Origin: an uncultured Paracoccaceae bacterium
GTDB taxonomy: Bacteria; Pseudomonadota; Alphaproteobacteria; Rhodobacterales; Rhodobacteraceae
Assembly (NCBI GenBank): GCA_947500825.1
Contig: CANMTR010000018.1
Location: 1-45,209 of the forward strand
DNA length: 45,209 nt
Reading direction: 5' to 3'
Part shown: positions 7,735 through 15,088 of the stretch, piece after piece
Layout: each line of letters starts with the position of its first letter
Numbering within the stretch: the stretch's first letter is position 1
Notes under the pieces: generated by a model
Database searches by the model: none
What the model saw: the letters and a program-made list of their open reading frames with translations, nothing else
What the model was told of the DNA's origin: nothing
Made by a program: the position numbers and the translations under genes

Positions 7735-8883
7735 TTATAAACTTTCTAATCGCGTTAGGAACATTTTAGCCCAGACTGACCAGTTGAGCCGTTGTTCAAA
7801 ATCGGCACGGGCGGCGTAACGCATTTGTTCTAGTCGTTGCGGGTCTGCGAAAATTTTTTCGATCTTAGCGGCGTAGTCTGACCCGTTCGATCCGGGGGGC
7901 AGGGTGAAGCCGGTCTCGCCTTCACGGATCACTTCCGGTACGCCTCCGGTCGCAGTGCCCAGGGAGACCGTCCCGAAGGCGGCTGCTTCGCAGAAGACGA
8001 CACCGTAGCATTCCGCCTGCGTGGGCAGCACGAAAAGATCCGCGCAGGCAAAGATGTCTCTGAAGCGCTTTCGCTCGTCCATGCGATTTTTGTCAAGGAA
8101 AGGGATCACTGTCGTGACACGCCGCAACGCGTTCGACGGCACCCAATCCTTGGGTGGCGTGCAGCCCAGTATCGTCAACTCGACATCTACGCCGCTCGCA
8201 ACCAACCGTTCGGCAGCTTCGATCACAATATCGCCGCCCTTTCGTTTCCACTGTACACCGCAAAACAGAAGTCGGAACGGCCCTGGTTCGCGAGGACCCA
8301 GAACCTCCTCGCGGGTTGGCGGGTGTTCCATGTTTGCGCCGAAGGGTTGGACGAAAACGCGTGAAGGATCGATCCCGTAATCTTCGATCGCCGACCGTGC
8401 TGCCCAGTGAGTTGGAAAAGTAAGCAAGTCTGCGCGCTGCATCGCAGCGCCCTCTGAAGCAATCGCTCTGTTGCGAGCCGTTTTCGACGGTGCCCCGTAC
8501 CAATCGTAGTAATCGAGCATCAGCCGAACCGTCGCATCGGAACAGTAAACCACGGGGATCTCGCTTGGAGGCAGATCAGCGATCAGCGTGGACCCGACAG
8601 GCGCCAGAAGCACGTCGACCGCGCTCGAATTGGCAAGCTTGAGTACCTGGCGTCCCTTGCGCCGGGTCATCATCCGCGTCCGGTTCAACATCGGATCTTC
8701 GCCGATAAGCCTGCGCAGAACCTTGTCGATCCGGCGCAAAGTGATCGTTTCGCGTTCACAGACGGGGCCCAGCATCTCGAGGTGGGCGCCTTCTTGCTCC
8801 AGAGCCCGCACCATGTGCAGGATCGTTCCCGACCAAGCTTCCTTGCGACGGATATCGATTTCGGTGGCCAAGCCAATTTTCAT
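7735..8883 (-). CDS. Glycosyltransferase family 4 (GT-B)
   Basis: The 382-residue protein has a GT-B fold with a C-terminal Glycos_transf_1 domain. FRLLFCGVQWKRKGGDIVIE starts the nucleotide-sugar domain, and ECYGVVFCEAAAFGTVSLGT with GGVPEVIREGETG is the EX7E-type donor-binding motif. It would transfer a sugar from a nucleotide donor to a lipid-linked intermediate on the cytoplasmic face. The ATG at 8883 (MKIGLATEIDIRRKEAWSGT) was chosen because the open frame upstream looks like non-coding sequence. No strong ribosome binding site is visible. It is transcribed divergently from the family 2 glycosyltransferase. Base composition is lower in GC than genes beyond 10 kb. Confidence 0.85.
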   Translation of the reverse strand: MKIGLATEIDIRRKEAWSGTILHMVRALEQEGAHLEMLGPVCERETITLRRIDKVLRRLIGEDPMLNRTRMMTRRKGRQVLKLANSSAVDVLLAPVGSTLIADLPPSEIPVVYCSDATVRLMLDYYDWYGAPSKTARNRAIASEGAAMQRADLLTFPTHWAARSAIEDYGIDPSRVFVQPFGANMEHPPTREEVLGPREPGPFRLLFCGVQWKRKGGDIVIEAAERLVASGVDVELTILGCTPPKDWVPSNALRRVTTVIPFLDKNRMDERKRFRDIFACADLFVLPTQAECYGVVFCEAAAFGTVSLGTATGGVPEVIREGETGFTLPPGSNGSDYAAKIEKIFADPQRLEQMRYAARADFEQRLNWSVWAKMFLTRLESL

Positions 8884-8954
8884 GCAGAGAATCGCGCTAT
8901 TCTGAAAAGCTTTAGGGTCGACGTGCCGGGACGCGGGCGCACAGGCGTGGTCCG

Positions 8955-8969
8955 TTAAGCGTGTCTTAA
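8955..8969. promoter_or_regulatory. Inverted repeat in divergent glycosyltransferase promoter
   Basis: TTAAG-CGTGT-CTTAA is a perfect 5-5-5 inverted repeat in the 208-base region between the divergent glycosyltransferase genes. It lies 72 bases before the leftward start and 123 before the rightward start. It could be an operator, but it is short and its sequence matches no regulator I know. Confidence 0.25.
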
Positions 8970-9091
8970 GGCCACTCGGTCTAGGGTCACAAGTTCCTTG
9001 ATCTCGCGGAATCCGCAAGCAGGCATGTCTCTGCCTTCGACGGGGGCAATCTGGGATACCACCGCCGGATCTGGGCCCGTATAGGGAAGAC

Positions 9092-9943
9092 ATGCCAGCC
9101 CATCGAATATCCGTCATCGTCCCGCACTACGACGACCACGAGCGCCTGGGTCGCTGCGTTACAGCGCTTTTACCACAGGTCTGCCATACGGACGAGGTCG
9201 TCGTCGTCGATAACGCATCGCCTTATTCCCCAGACTTGCCGGAAGGGGTGCGTCTCGTAGTTGAAACCGCGAAGGGTGCCGCGGTCGCACGCAACCGTGG
9301 CGTGGCAGAAACGACGGCGCCGATTCTGGTGTTTCTCGATTGTGATTGCGTACCCGCCGACGACTGGCTCGAACGGGCCAGGGCAGTGGCCGGTCACGCT
9401 GATCTCGTCGGCGGTACGGTGACCGTCTTCGACGAGAGCCCCAAGCCCAGGTCGGGCGCGGAAGCCTTCGAGACCGTCTTCGCTTTCGACAATCGTGGAT
9501 ACGTGGAGCGGAAGGGATTTTCCGTCACCGCGAATCTCCTGACACACCGTTCCGTTTTCGACACGGTCGGTGGGTTTCGACCTGGACTGTCCGAGGACCT
9601 GGAATGGTGCCGCCGGGCAACCGCGGCCGGGTACCGATTGGTACACGAGGATTCGCTTCGAGTCGCTCATCCGACCCGTGGGAATTGGCCTGCCCTGAAA
9701 AAGAAGTGGCGCCGCCTTACGCAAGAGGCCTGGGGCCTCGAGCGGCGGGATCTGCGAGGGCGGGGGCTCTGGGCCGCGCGGGCCTTGGCGATGCCCGCCT
9801 CCGTCGTGGTCCATGCGCCGCGGGTCCTGCGGCATCCTGAACTTGATCGTGGCGAGAAGGCGCGCGCCCTCGCCACCTTGACGAAACTCCGGCTCAGGCG
9901 GGCGGGATGGATGCTCGCCCAGGCCATGGGACGGGACATCTGA
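9092..9943 (+). CDS. Glycosyltransferase family 2
   Basis: The 283-residue protein starts with the GT-A signature ISVIVPHYDDHERLGRCVTA and has a DxD-type metal-binding motif at FLDCDC (D83, D85). The acceptor-side motif GLSEDLEWCRRATAAGYRLV follows. A basic, partly amphipathic C-terminus after about residue 200 may contact the membrane. An AGGGAAGAC sequence before the ATG gives a reasonable ribosome binding site. It ends 6 bases from the convergent acyltransferase stop, so it forms the boundary between the lower-GC module and the exosortase locus. Donor and acceptor are unknown. Confidence 0.87.
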   Translation: MPAHRISVIVPHYDDHERLGRCVTALLPQVCHTDEVVVVDNASPYSPDLPEGVRLVVETAKGAAVARNRGVAETTAPILVFLDCDCVPADDWLERARAVAGHADLVGGTVTVFDESPKPRSGAEAFETVFAFDNRGYVERKGFSVTANLLTHRSVFDTVGGFRPGLSEDLEWCRRATAAGYRLVHEDSLRVAHPTRGNWPALKKKWRRLTQEAWGLERRDLRGRGLWAARALAMPASVVVHAPRVLRHPELDRGEKARALATLTKLRLRRAGWMLAQAMGRDI

Positions 9944-9949
9944 GCCGGA

Positions 9950-10489
9950 TCAGTCCCGCATCCTGAGAACGCGGGCGGGAACGCCTGCGGCGATGGCGCC
10001 GGGGGGGACGTCCTTGGTCACCACCGACCCCGCGCCGACGACACAGCCCTCGCCCAGCGTGACGCCCGCGGTGATCACCGACTTGGTCCCGATCCAGCAA
10101 TCGGGCCCGATGACGATGTCCGTTTCGACCATCTCCTGATCCGTGATCCGGGTGCCGGCCTTCAGCCCGTAGTCGGCGGCGGTGACGAAGCAGTCGGGCC
10201 CGAATGTGGTGCGGGCGCCGACCTCGATCCGACCGGTGCTTCGTCCGGCCCAGAGTGTGCAACGCGCGCCCACCTGAACCTCGTCCCCGAGCGCAATCCG
10301 CTCGCCATGCGCGAAGGAGACGTTGGGAGCGAGGCGCACGTCCCGGCCGAGCGAAAGCTTCCGCCGTTCGGTCACATGGGTATAACCGTAATAATGCAGC
10401 ATCCGGAACGGATGGAGCAGCAGGGCCGGGTCGAAGAAGGATCGCAGTAGCCGAGCCACGCGGTCAATCAGGCGTCTCTGTCGCGGCAT
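9950..10489 (-). CDS. Hexapeptide-repeat acyltransferase (WcaF/LbH type)
   Basis: The 179-residue protein is built from left-handed parallel beta-helix hexapeptides. Examples are LGDEVQVGARCTLW, VIGPDCWIGTKSVITAGVTL and GEGCVVGAGSVVTKDVPPGA, ending IAAGVPARVLR, the standard tail of trimeric acetyltransferases. An upstream amphipathic helix (SFFDPALLLHPFRMLHYYGY) is typical of WcaF-like enzymes. The likely reaction is O- or N-acylation, probably acetylation from acetyl-CoA, of a sugar of the exopolysaccharide. It is the last gene of the leftward operon, 51 bases after the kinase stop. Confidence 0.85.
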   Translation of the reverse strand: MPRQRRLIDRVARLLRSFFDPALLLHPFRMLHYYGYTHVTERRKLSLGRDVRLAPNVSFAHGERIALGDEVQVGARCTLWAGRSTGRIEVGARTTFGPDCFVTAADYGLKAGTRITDQEMVETDIVIGPDCWIGTKSVITAGVTLGEGCVVGAGSVVTKDVPPGAIAAGVPARVLRMRD

Positions 10490-10540
10490 TCGGGGACCGG
10501 GGCTCCATGGAAAGACGGGGCCGCCGGCGCGACCCCGGGA

Positions 10541-11359
10541 TCAGTAGTATTCGCTGGGGTTCTCGCCGCTCATGTAGCGGCACTTGTTCAGGACGACGCC
10601 GAGAACGTCCGTATGTGCCGCGATCTCACGTTCGCAGCGATCGACCTCCTTGATGGAGGTCGCCTCAGCGCCCGCTACCAAGAGCGCGCAGTCGACGTGG
10701 CCGAGGAAGGCCAGTGTGTCGTCGTTCACCAGGAGCGGGGGCGTGTCGAAGATGATGAAGGTGGGGTCGAACCGCTTGTCGAGCTCGGCCAGGAACTGGC
10801 CGATCGATGCGCTCTGCAGCAAGTCCGAGGGGTTCTGCGCCGGCGTATGGCTGGTCAGGGCGATCAGGTTGTTGCCGACGCGGACCGCGTTGTCTTCTAT
10901 CTCACCCTGTCCCGCCATCAGGTCCGCTACCGAGTGGCGTACGTCGAGTCCCAGGGTCCGGGCCAGGCTGGGGCGGCGCATGTCCATCTCGACTAGGATG
11001 ACCGAGGTCTCGGGCTGCCGCGTCAGGCTGAGGGCGAGGTTCGCGGCGAGCATGCTTTTGCCGCAACCGGGAGTGGGCGAGGTGATCGCCAGCCGCTTCC
11101 AGCCCTTGGGGCGCATCTGCTGCACGGTTCGCGTGCGCATGATGTCGAAGGCGGTCACGTCTTTTCCCCCGTTCAGGGCGACGACGCGGTTCTTTTTCAG
11201 GGTGCGGCGGTCGAGTTCGACGGGGGTGATCGCCGCCCAGGCCTCGGAACGAGGAGGGAATTCGGGCGTGTCCGATTGCGGGGCCCGGCGCGAGCCCGCG
11301 TTGCCCTGGTCTCCACGGCTTTCCCGGGCCTTAGCGATGGCGGATTGAATACGTTCCAT
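10541..11359 (-). CDS. CpsD/Wzc-type tyrosine autokinase (BY-kinase)
   Basis: The 272-residue cytoplasmic P-loop protein has the three BY-kinase motifs: Walker A SPTPGCGKS (about 94-102), Walker A' VILVEMDMRRP (about 120-130) and Walker B FIIFDTPPLL (about 201-210). It would phosphorylate itself and its membrane partner to control polysaccharide chain length and export. The tyrosine-rich tail is very short, with only Tyr262 and the final Tyr271-Tyr272. The chain-length protein is the separate upstream gene, 13 bases away, so this is the split architecture with kinase and Wzz part on two polypeptides. Confidence 0.88.
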   Translation of the reverse strand: MERIQSAIAKARESRGDQGNAGSRRAPQSDTPEFPPRSEAWAAITPVELDRRTLKKNRVVALNGGKDVTAFDIMRTRTVQQMRPKGWKRLAITSPTPGCGKSMLAANLALSLTRQPETSVILVEMDMRRPSLARTLGLDVRHSVADLMAGQGEIEDNAVRVGNNLIALTSHTPAQNPSDLLQSASIGQFLAELDKRFDPTFIIFDTPPLLVNDDTLAFLGHVDCALLVAGAEATSIKEVDRCEREIAAHTDVLGVVLNKCRYMSGENPSEYY

Positions 11360-11372
11360 GTCGCTTTCCTGT

Positions 11373-12959
11373 TCAGGCCACGAGGCCGGGGCCGGCGGTG
11401 TCGATCGAGGCCACGCTGAGGCGGGACATCAGGTCGTCAAAGAGCGGCATGAGAGGTGTCACCTGAGTGTTGACCAACCACAGGCCTGCGGGAACGCCGA
11501 TACAGATGGCCGCGACCGTCCCGAGGATGATCGACCTGCGCCGCCGGATCTCGGCCGCGGTCCGCAGGTAGGGAACTGTGGCGAAGGGCGCGATACCGAG
11601 CTTGTTGGTGATCTCCACCGGACGGCGGATGGCGTTGTTGAGGACCTCGAGCAAGACCACCAGTGCCAAGCCGCCCGCCAACCCGCCGCCGATGCCGGCT
11701 AGGGCGATGAAGGGCCGGTTGGGGCTGTCGGGCTCGCTGGGCGTGGTGGCCTGCTCGACGACGCTGATCCGCTGCCCCTTGGACATCGATTCAATAACGT
11801 CGCCGGTCTCGGCCCGGGCCCTCGCGGCGACGGCGCGGTTGTACTGCTCCTGAATGTTGTCGTAATCACGCTGGAGCGTTTCGAGGGTGCTGGCATTGCC
11901 CGGCGTCGCCTGGATCGTCTCGTCGAGTGCCGCCATGCGCTCCGAAAGCACGTCTCTCTGGTCGGCGATGTAATCAAGCTGCCCATCGATGTCCGAGAGC
12001 TGGATTTCGGCCGCGGACGGAGCTTGCCCATCAGTCGTTTCCACGCCGGCATCGGCCGCCTGCTGCTCCGTGACGATCTGCTCCAGCGCGGTGATCCGGC
12101 GCTGCATAACCGTCATCTTGGGATTGTCCTCGGACAGTACGGCGACGGAGTTGGAATAGCGGTTCTTCAACTCGCGCAGCTGCTGGGCCTCGGGCGTCCC
12201 TGCGTCTTCGGGTTGGTTGACCGCGGCGCCGCTCTCGACAAGTTCGCGCAGCCGGTCGCGCCGGTCGCGCAAGGTGGCTTCCTCGCGCTCGAGCTGGCTC
12301 AGGCGCTCCTGCAGGTCGGATTGCTGCGAGCGGCGGAACTCCAGGGAATCGGGCAGGGCGTTCAGATTGTCGGCCCTGAAGTCGAGGATGCGCTGACTAA
12401 GGGTGTTGAGTTCCCGGTCGAGGCGGCTCGTCTCGTCGGTGAAGAAGTCGAGGGTCTGGCCGGCCGTGGTCCGGCGCATCTCGACGTTCTCCTGGAGCAT
12501 GAAGGTGACCATGGCATTCACCACGTCGGCCGCCATGGAGCCGGTGGGGGCGCTGAACTGCAGGACGACCACGATAGCCCGTTGCGGCTCCCGGGGGCCT
12601 CCGCCACCGCCGGAGGTCTCCATCGAAACACGGCGGCGCATGTCCTCCACCTTCTCATCGGCGGCCATCGGCGGCTCGCCGGCATAGACGCCCTGGTCGT
12701 TGGCGATCTCGAGAAGGACGCTGCGGCTCAGCATCCGCTGCTGGATGATGGAGAGCTGCTCAATCGCCCCCGTTCGCACGGTCGACGAGGCGAGATCCTC
12801 CGGGATCTGCTCGGACTCGACGATCAGGGTCGCCTGCGAATGGTAAACCGGTGGCAGGATCACCGCGAGGGACAGGCCCGCCGCGGTGCCGAGCACCAGA
12901 ATCACCAAAAAGTACGGCAGCCGGCGCAGGAATATGCGCAAATAGAAGCCGATATCCAT
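11373..12959 (-). CDS. Wzz-like chain-length determinant / PCP inner-membrane protein
   Basis: The 528-residue protein has an N-terminal membrane segment (about residues 16-38) followed by a Wzz domain (VYHSQATLIVESEQIPEDLA). A long periplasmic coiled coil runs over about residues 160-390, with many Glu, Arg and Gln heptads. A proline-rich SEPDSPNRPF motif precedes the next membrane segment near residue 420, and another hydrophobic segment lies near residues 475-495. It would form the periplasm-spanning partner of the CpsD-like kinase. The ATG at 12959 was chosen because GGAG lies just upstream (within the end of the ATPase gene) and the first residues MDIGFYLRIFLRRLPYF are typical. It starts 2 bases after the ATPase stop. 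Confidence 0.88.
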   Translation of the reverse strand: MDIGFYLRIFLRRLPYFLVILVLGTAAGLSLAVILPPVYHSQATLIVESEQIPEDLASSTVRTGAIEQLSIIQQRMLSRSVLLEIANDQGVYAGEPPMAADEKVEDMRRRVSMETSGGGGGPREPQRAIVVVLQFSAPTGSMAADVVNAMVTFMLQENVEMRRTTAGQTLDFFTDETSRLDRELNTLSQRILDFRADNLNALPDSLEFRRSQQSDLQERLSQLEREEATLRDRRDRLRELVESGAAVNQPEDAGTPEAQQLRELKNRYSNSVAVLSEDNPKMTVMQRRITALEQIVTEQQAADAGVETTDGQAPSAAEIQLSDIDGQLDYIADQRDVLSERMAALDETIQATPGNASTLETLQRDYDNIQEQYNRAVAARARAETGDVIESMSKGQRISVVEQATTPSEPDSPNRPFIALAGIGGGLAGGLALVVLLEVLNNAIRRPVEITNKLGIAPFATVPYLRTAAEIRRRRSIILGTVAAICIGVPAGLWLVNTQVTPLMPLFDDLMSRLSVASIDTAGPGLVA

Positions 12960-12961
12960 CT

Positions 12962-13852
12962 TTACTCCACTTTCCTGTCGGATCCCGCCTGGGGGTCCGC
13001 GCGATGGACGAGCCGCGGCGAACGGCTTTCGCCGCCGGCCCCGAAGAATACCCCGTCGTCGAATACCTGTTTCATCGTGCCTGCGTCCACATGCTGCTCG
13101 TCCGCCTCGAAGGCATAGAGCATCGCGAGATCGCACAATTGGTTGATCAGCCGCGGAACGCCGCCCGTGGCCTCGTGGACCATGTCCAGCGCGGCGTCCG
13201 TGAACGTATCCGGATCGCCGCCCACCACCGACAGGCGATGGCGCACGTACTCGGCCACCGTCTCCGCGTCCATCGACGGCAGGTGGAAATTCGCGGCCAC
13301 GCGTTGCGCGAACTGGGTGAGGTCGGGGCGGCGGACGAGATCGCGCAACTCGGGCTGTCCCACCAGGACGAGCTGCAGGAGTTCGTCCTTGTTGGTGTTG
13401 ATGTTGGTGAACATCCGCAGCTCTTCGAGGCTCTCGCGACTGAGGTTCTGCGCCTCGTCGAAGATTAGGAGGGTGCGGCCGCCGCGGGCATATTCCTCGA
13501 TGAGGAAGTCCTGCAACTGGGCGAACATGTCGACATAGTCCGACCCGGGCGGCGCTTTCTGGTCGAGCGACATGAGCACCCAGCGCAGGAGCTCACCCCT
13601 GTCCCCGTGCGCGTTCGAGATCAGGCCGACCGCCACATCCTCGTCGAGGCCGCGCAGGAAATGCTGCAGGAGCGTCGTCTTGCCCGCGCCGACTTCGCCC
13701 GTGATGAGCGTGATGGGCGCATGGGACAGGACGCCGTATTCGAGCATCGCGGACGCGCGCCGGTGGGCCGGCGACCAGAACATGAAGTCCGGATCCGGGA
13801 CCAGCGTGAACGGCCGACCGGACAGTCCGAAATGGGCGGTGTAAATTTCCAT
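12962..13852 (-). CDS. ExeA-like AAA ATPase of exosortase/EPS loci
   Basis: The 296-residue protein begins IYTAHFGLSGRPFTLVPDPD, the conserved start of GspA/ExeA-like ATPases found with exosortase systems. Walker A is GEVGAGKTT (about 52-60) and Walker B is LLIFDEAQ (about 128-135), followed by a sensor-type region (VLVGQPELRDLVRRPDLTQF). The winged C-terminal part ends near RVEKS-like basic residues and contains GGVPRLINQLCDLAM. It is assumed to act in the cytoplasm on the secretion or polysaccharide machinery; the precise role is unknown in the family. The ATG at 13852 was chosen by family start. It is the first gene of the leftward operon. Confidence 0.82.
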   Translation of the reverse strand: MEIYTAHFGLSGRPFTLVPDPDFMFWSPAHRRASAMLEYGVLSHAPITLITGEVGAGKTTLLQHFLRGLDEDVAVGLISNAHGDRGELLRWVLMSLDQKAPPGSDYVDMFAQLQDFLIEEYARGGRTLLIFDEAQNLSRESLEELRMFTNINTNKDELLQLVLVGQPELRDLVRRPDLTQFAQRVAANFHLPSMDAETVAEYVRHRLSVVGGDPDTFTDAALDMVHEATGGVPRLINQLCDLAMLYAFEADEQHVDAGTMKQVFDDGVFFGAGGESRSPRLVHRADPQAGSDRKVE

Positions 13853-13922
13853 TCTCGAGCTTTCGGCGAGGGCTCCTGCCGTCTGTCGGACAAACCGCAT
13901 GTCAGCACGTTGTGAGCAACGA

Positions 13923-13951
13923 GGCATACCTTAGGCCCGAGAAGGTGACAA
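13923..13951 (-). promoter_or_regulatory. Candidate promoter of the leftward EPS operon
   Basis: On the minus strand TTGTCA (13946-13951) is followed after exactly 17 bases by TATGCC (13923-13928). The -35 matches the housekeeping consensus in five of six positions and the -10 in three. Transcription would begin about 65 bases before the ATPase start codon. This is a sequence match only. Confidence 0.35.
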
Positions 13952-14120
13952 ATCGTTAGCGCGACCAGATCGGGGTGAAATCTGGGTTCCGTTTCCGGAT
14001 TGGGGGGCGAAATGCCCGCCCGCAGCGTATTGTTCACGATCTTCTCCCGGACTGGGGGAGCCGGGGCGAATGTTCCGATTTGCGTTGTATTCGAAGGGTC
14101 TTCTGCTAGCTTGCGACGTG

Positions 14121-14194
14121 TAAAAAGTGACTAAAAAAGGTGACACGGCGGAACCTGCCGGAACCTAGTCCAAGAAGTGGATATTTTGACCACT
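14121..14194. promoter_or_regulatory. Tandem and inverted repeats, probable operators
   Basis: TAAAAAGTGAC (14121-14131) is followed directly by TAAAAAAGGTGAC (14132-14144). CGGAACCTGC (14149-14158) is followed directly by CGGAACCTAG (14159-14168), a 10-base period. AGTGG-N9-CCACT (14176-14194) is a perfect inverted repeat. All lie 70-143 bases before the sugar transferase start. Helical-turn spacing of repeats is typical of regulator binding. The regulator is unknown. Confidence 0.4.
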
Positions 14195-14263
14195 GAGGGT
14201 TGGCGGAGCTTCGACTGGGGTGGAGGACGCTTCGTTCGTACTGGTATTGCTTGAGGGGAAGAT

Positions 14264-14983
14264 ATGGCGAATTACAGAAAGGTGCTCCCGGTTTACGATG
14301 TGACGACCGGGACACTGCAAGGTTTTTCTGCCTCCGGTCGCGCGATTTCACCCAAGACGGCTCCGGCCGTCGCACCGGGGTTTTACCGTCGTTTTGCTAA
14401 GCGGGTTCTCGACCTGGCCTTGGTGCTGCTCGCGGCACCGATCGTCCTGCCCGTGATCGTGATGCTCTCGATCCTCGTGGCAATCGATGGCAGCAATCCC
14501 TTCTACCTCCAGGAACGTGTCGGCGCAGGCGGGCGCAGCTTCCGGATGTGGAAACTGCGCACGATGGTGCCCGACGCCAAGGCCGCCCTAGACGGGCTCC
14601 TGGCCCGGGACGAGGCGGCGCGCGCCGAATGGGACACCACGCAGAAGCTCAAGGACGATCCCCGCATCACCCGCGTGGGCCGCTTCCTGCGCCGCAGTTC
14701 GCTCGATGAGTTGCCGCAGTTGTGGAATGTCCTCCGCGGCGACATGAGCCTCGTGGGGCCGCGCCCGATGATGCCCGAGCAGCAGATCCTGTATTCTGGA
14801 GACAGCTACTACCGGCTCCGCCCGGGCATTACCGGCCCGTGGCAGGTCTCGGCCCGCAACCTGTCCACCTTTGCGGATCGCGCCAAGTTCGACTTCGACT
14901 ACGACATGAACCTTTCCTTCCCCACGGACGTGCGGATCCTGTCCTCCACGGTCCGGGTCATCGTGAAGGCGACCGGGCACTGA
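14264..14983 (+). CDS. Sugar transferase initiating EPS synthesis (ExoY/WcaJ-like phosphoglycosyl transferase)
   Basis: The 239-residue protein is a monotopic phosphoglycosyl transferase that moves a sugar-1-phosphate from a UDP-sugar onto undecaprenyl phosphate, the first committed step of repeat-unit synthesis. A basic leader of about 40 residues precedes one reentrant membrane helix (RVLDLALVLLAAPIVLPVIV). The family motifs FRMWKLRTM, SLDELPQLWNVLRGDMSLVG with PRP, and RPGITGPWQVSARN follow, and catalytic Asp-Glu are in the DELPQ motif. It is the short ExoY-like form rather than the long form with extra helices. GAGGGGAAG precedes the ATG. It is the first gene on the rightward side of the control region. 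Confidence 0.92.
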   Translation: MANYRKVLPVYDVTTGTLQGFSASGRAISPKTAPAVAPGFYRRFAKRVLDLALVLLAAPIVLPVIVMLSILVAIDGSNPFYLQERVGAGGRSFRMWKLRTMVPDAKAALDGLLARDEAARAEWDTTQKLKDDPRITRVGRFLRRSSLDELPQLWNVLRGDMSLVGPRPMMPEQQILYSGDSYYRLRPGITGPWQVSARNLSTFADRAKFDFDYDMNLSFPTDVRILSSTVRVIVKATGH

Positions 14984-15026
14984 TCCCCGGCCTGTAAAAT
15001 TATTGAAATCGGTCACATTCGCGGCT

Positions 15027-15055
15027 TTGTCCCGCCCCGGTTCCACGGTTATGAG
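15027..15055 (+). promoter_or_regulatory. Candidate promoter for the TPR lipoprotein gene
   Basis: TTGTCC (15027-15032) is followed after 17 bases by TATGAG (15050-15055), each matching four of six consensus positions. Transcription would begin about 27 bases before the ATG at 15089. It suggests that the rightward genes are not all read from one promoter. Confidence 0.3.
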
Positions 15056-15088
15056 GAAGCCGGATCCAGACCAAGGCAGCGCAGCTCC

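Larger units (their letters stand above)
13853..14263. other. Divergent intergenic control region of the EPS/exosortase locus
   Basis: These 411 bases separate the leftward ATPase-Wzz-kinase operon from the rightward sugar transferase gene. No convincing gene is present. It holds a candidate leftward promoter (13923-13951), two sets of tandem direct repeats (14121-14168), an inverted repeat (14176-14194) and the sugar transferase ribosome binding site (GAGGGGAAG, about 14253-14261). It is less GC-rich than its surroundings around 14110-14140. Confidence 0.6.

Noticed and set aside
9932-9958. CGGGAC/GTCCCG hairpin over the convergent gene ends
   Set aside because: The stem has six pairs with a 15-base loop and no T-run, and part lies inside coding sequence; too weak to call a terminator.
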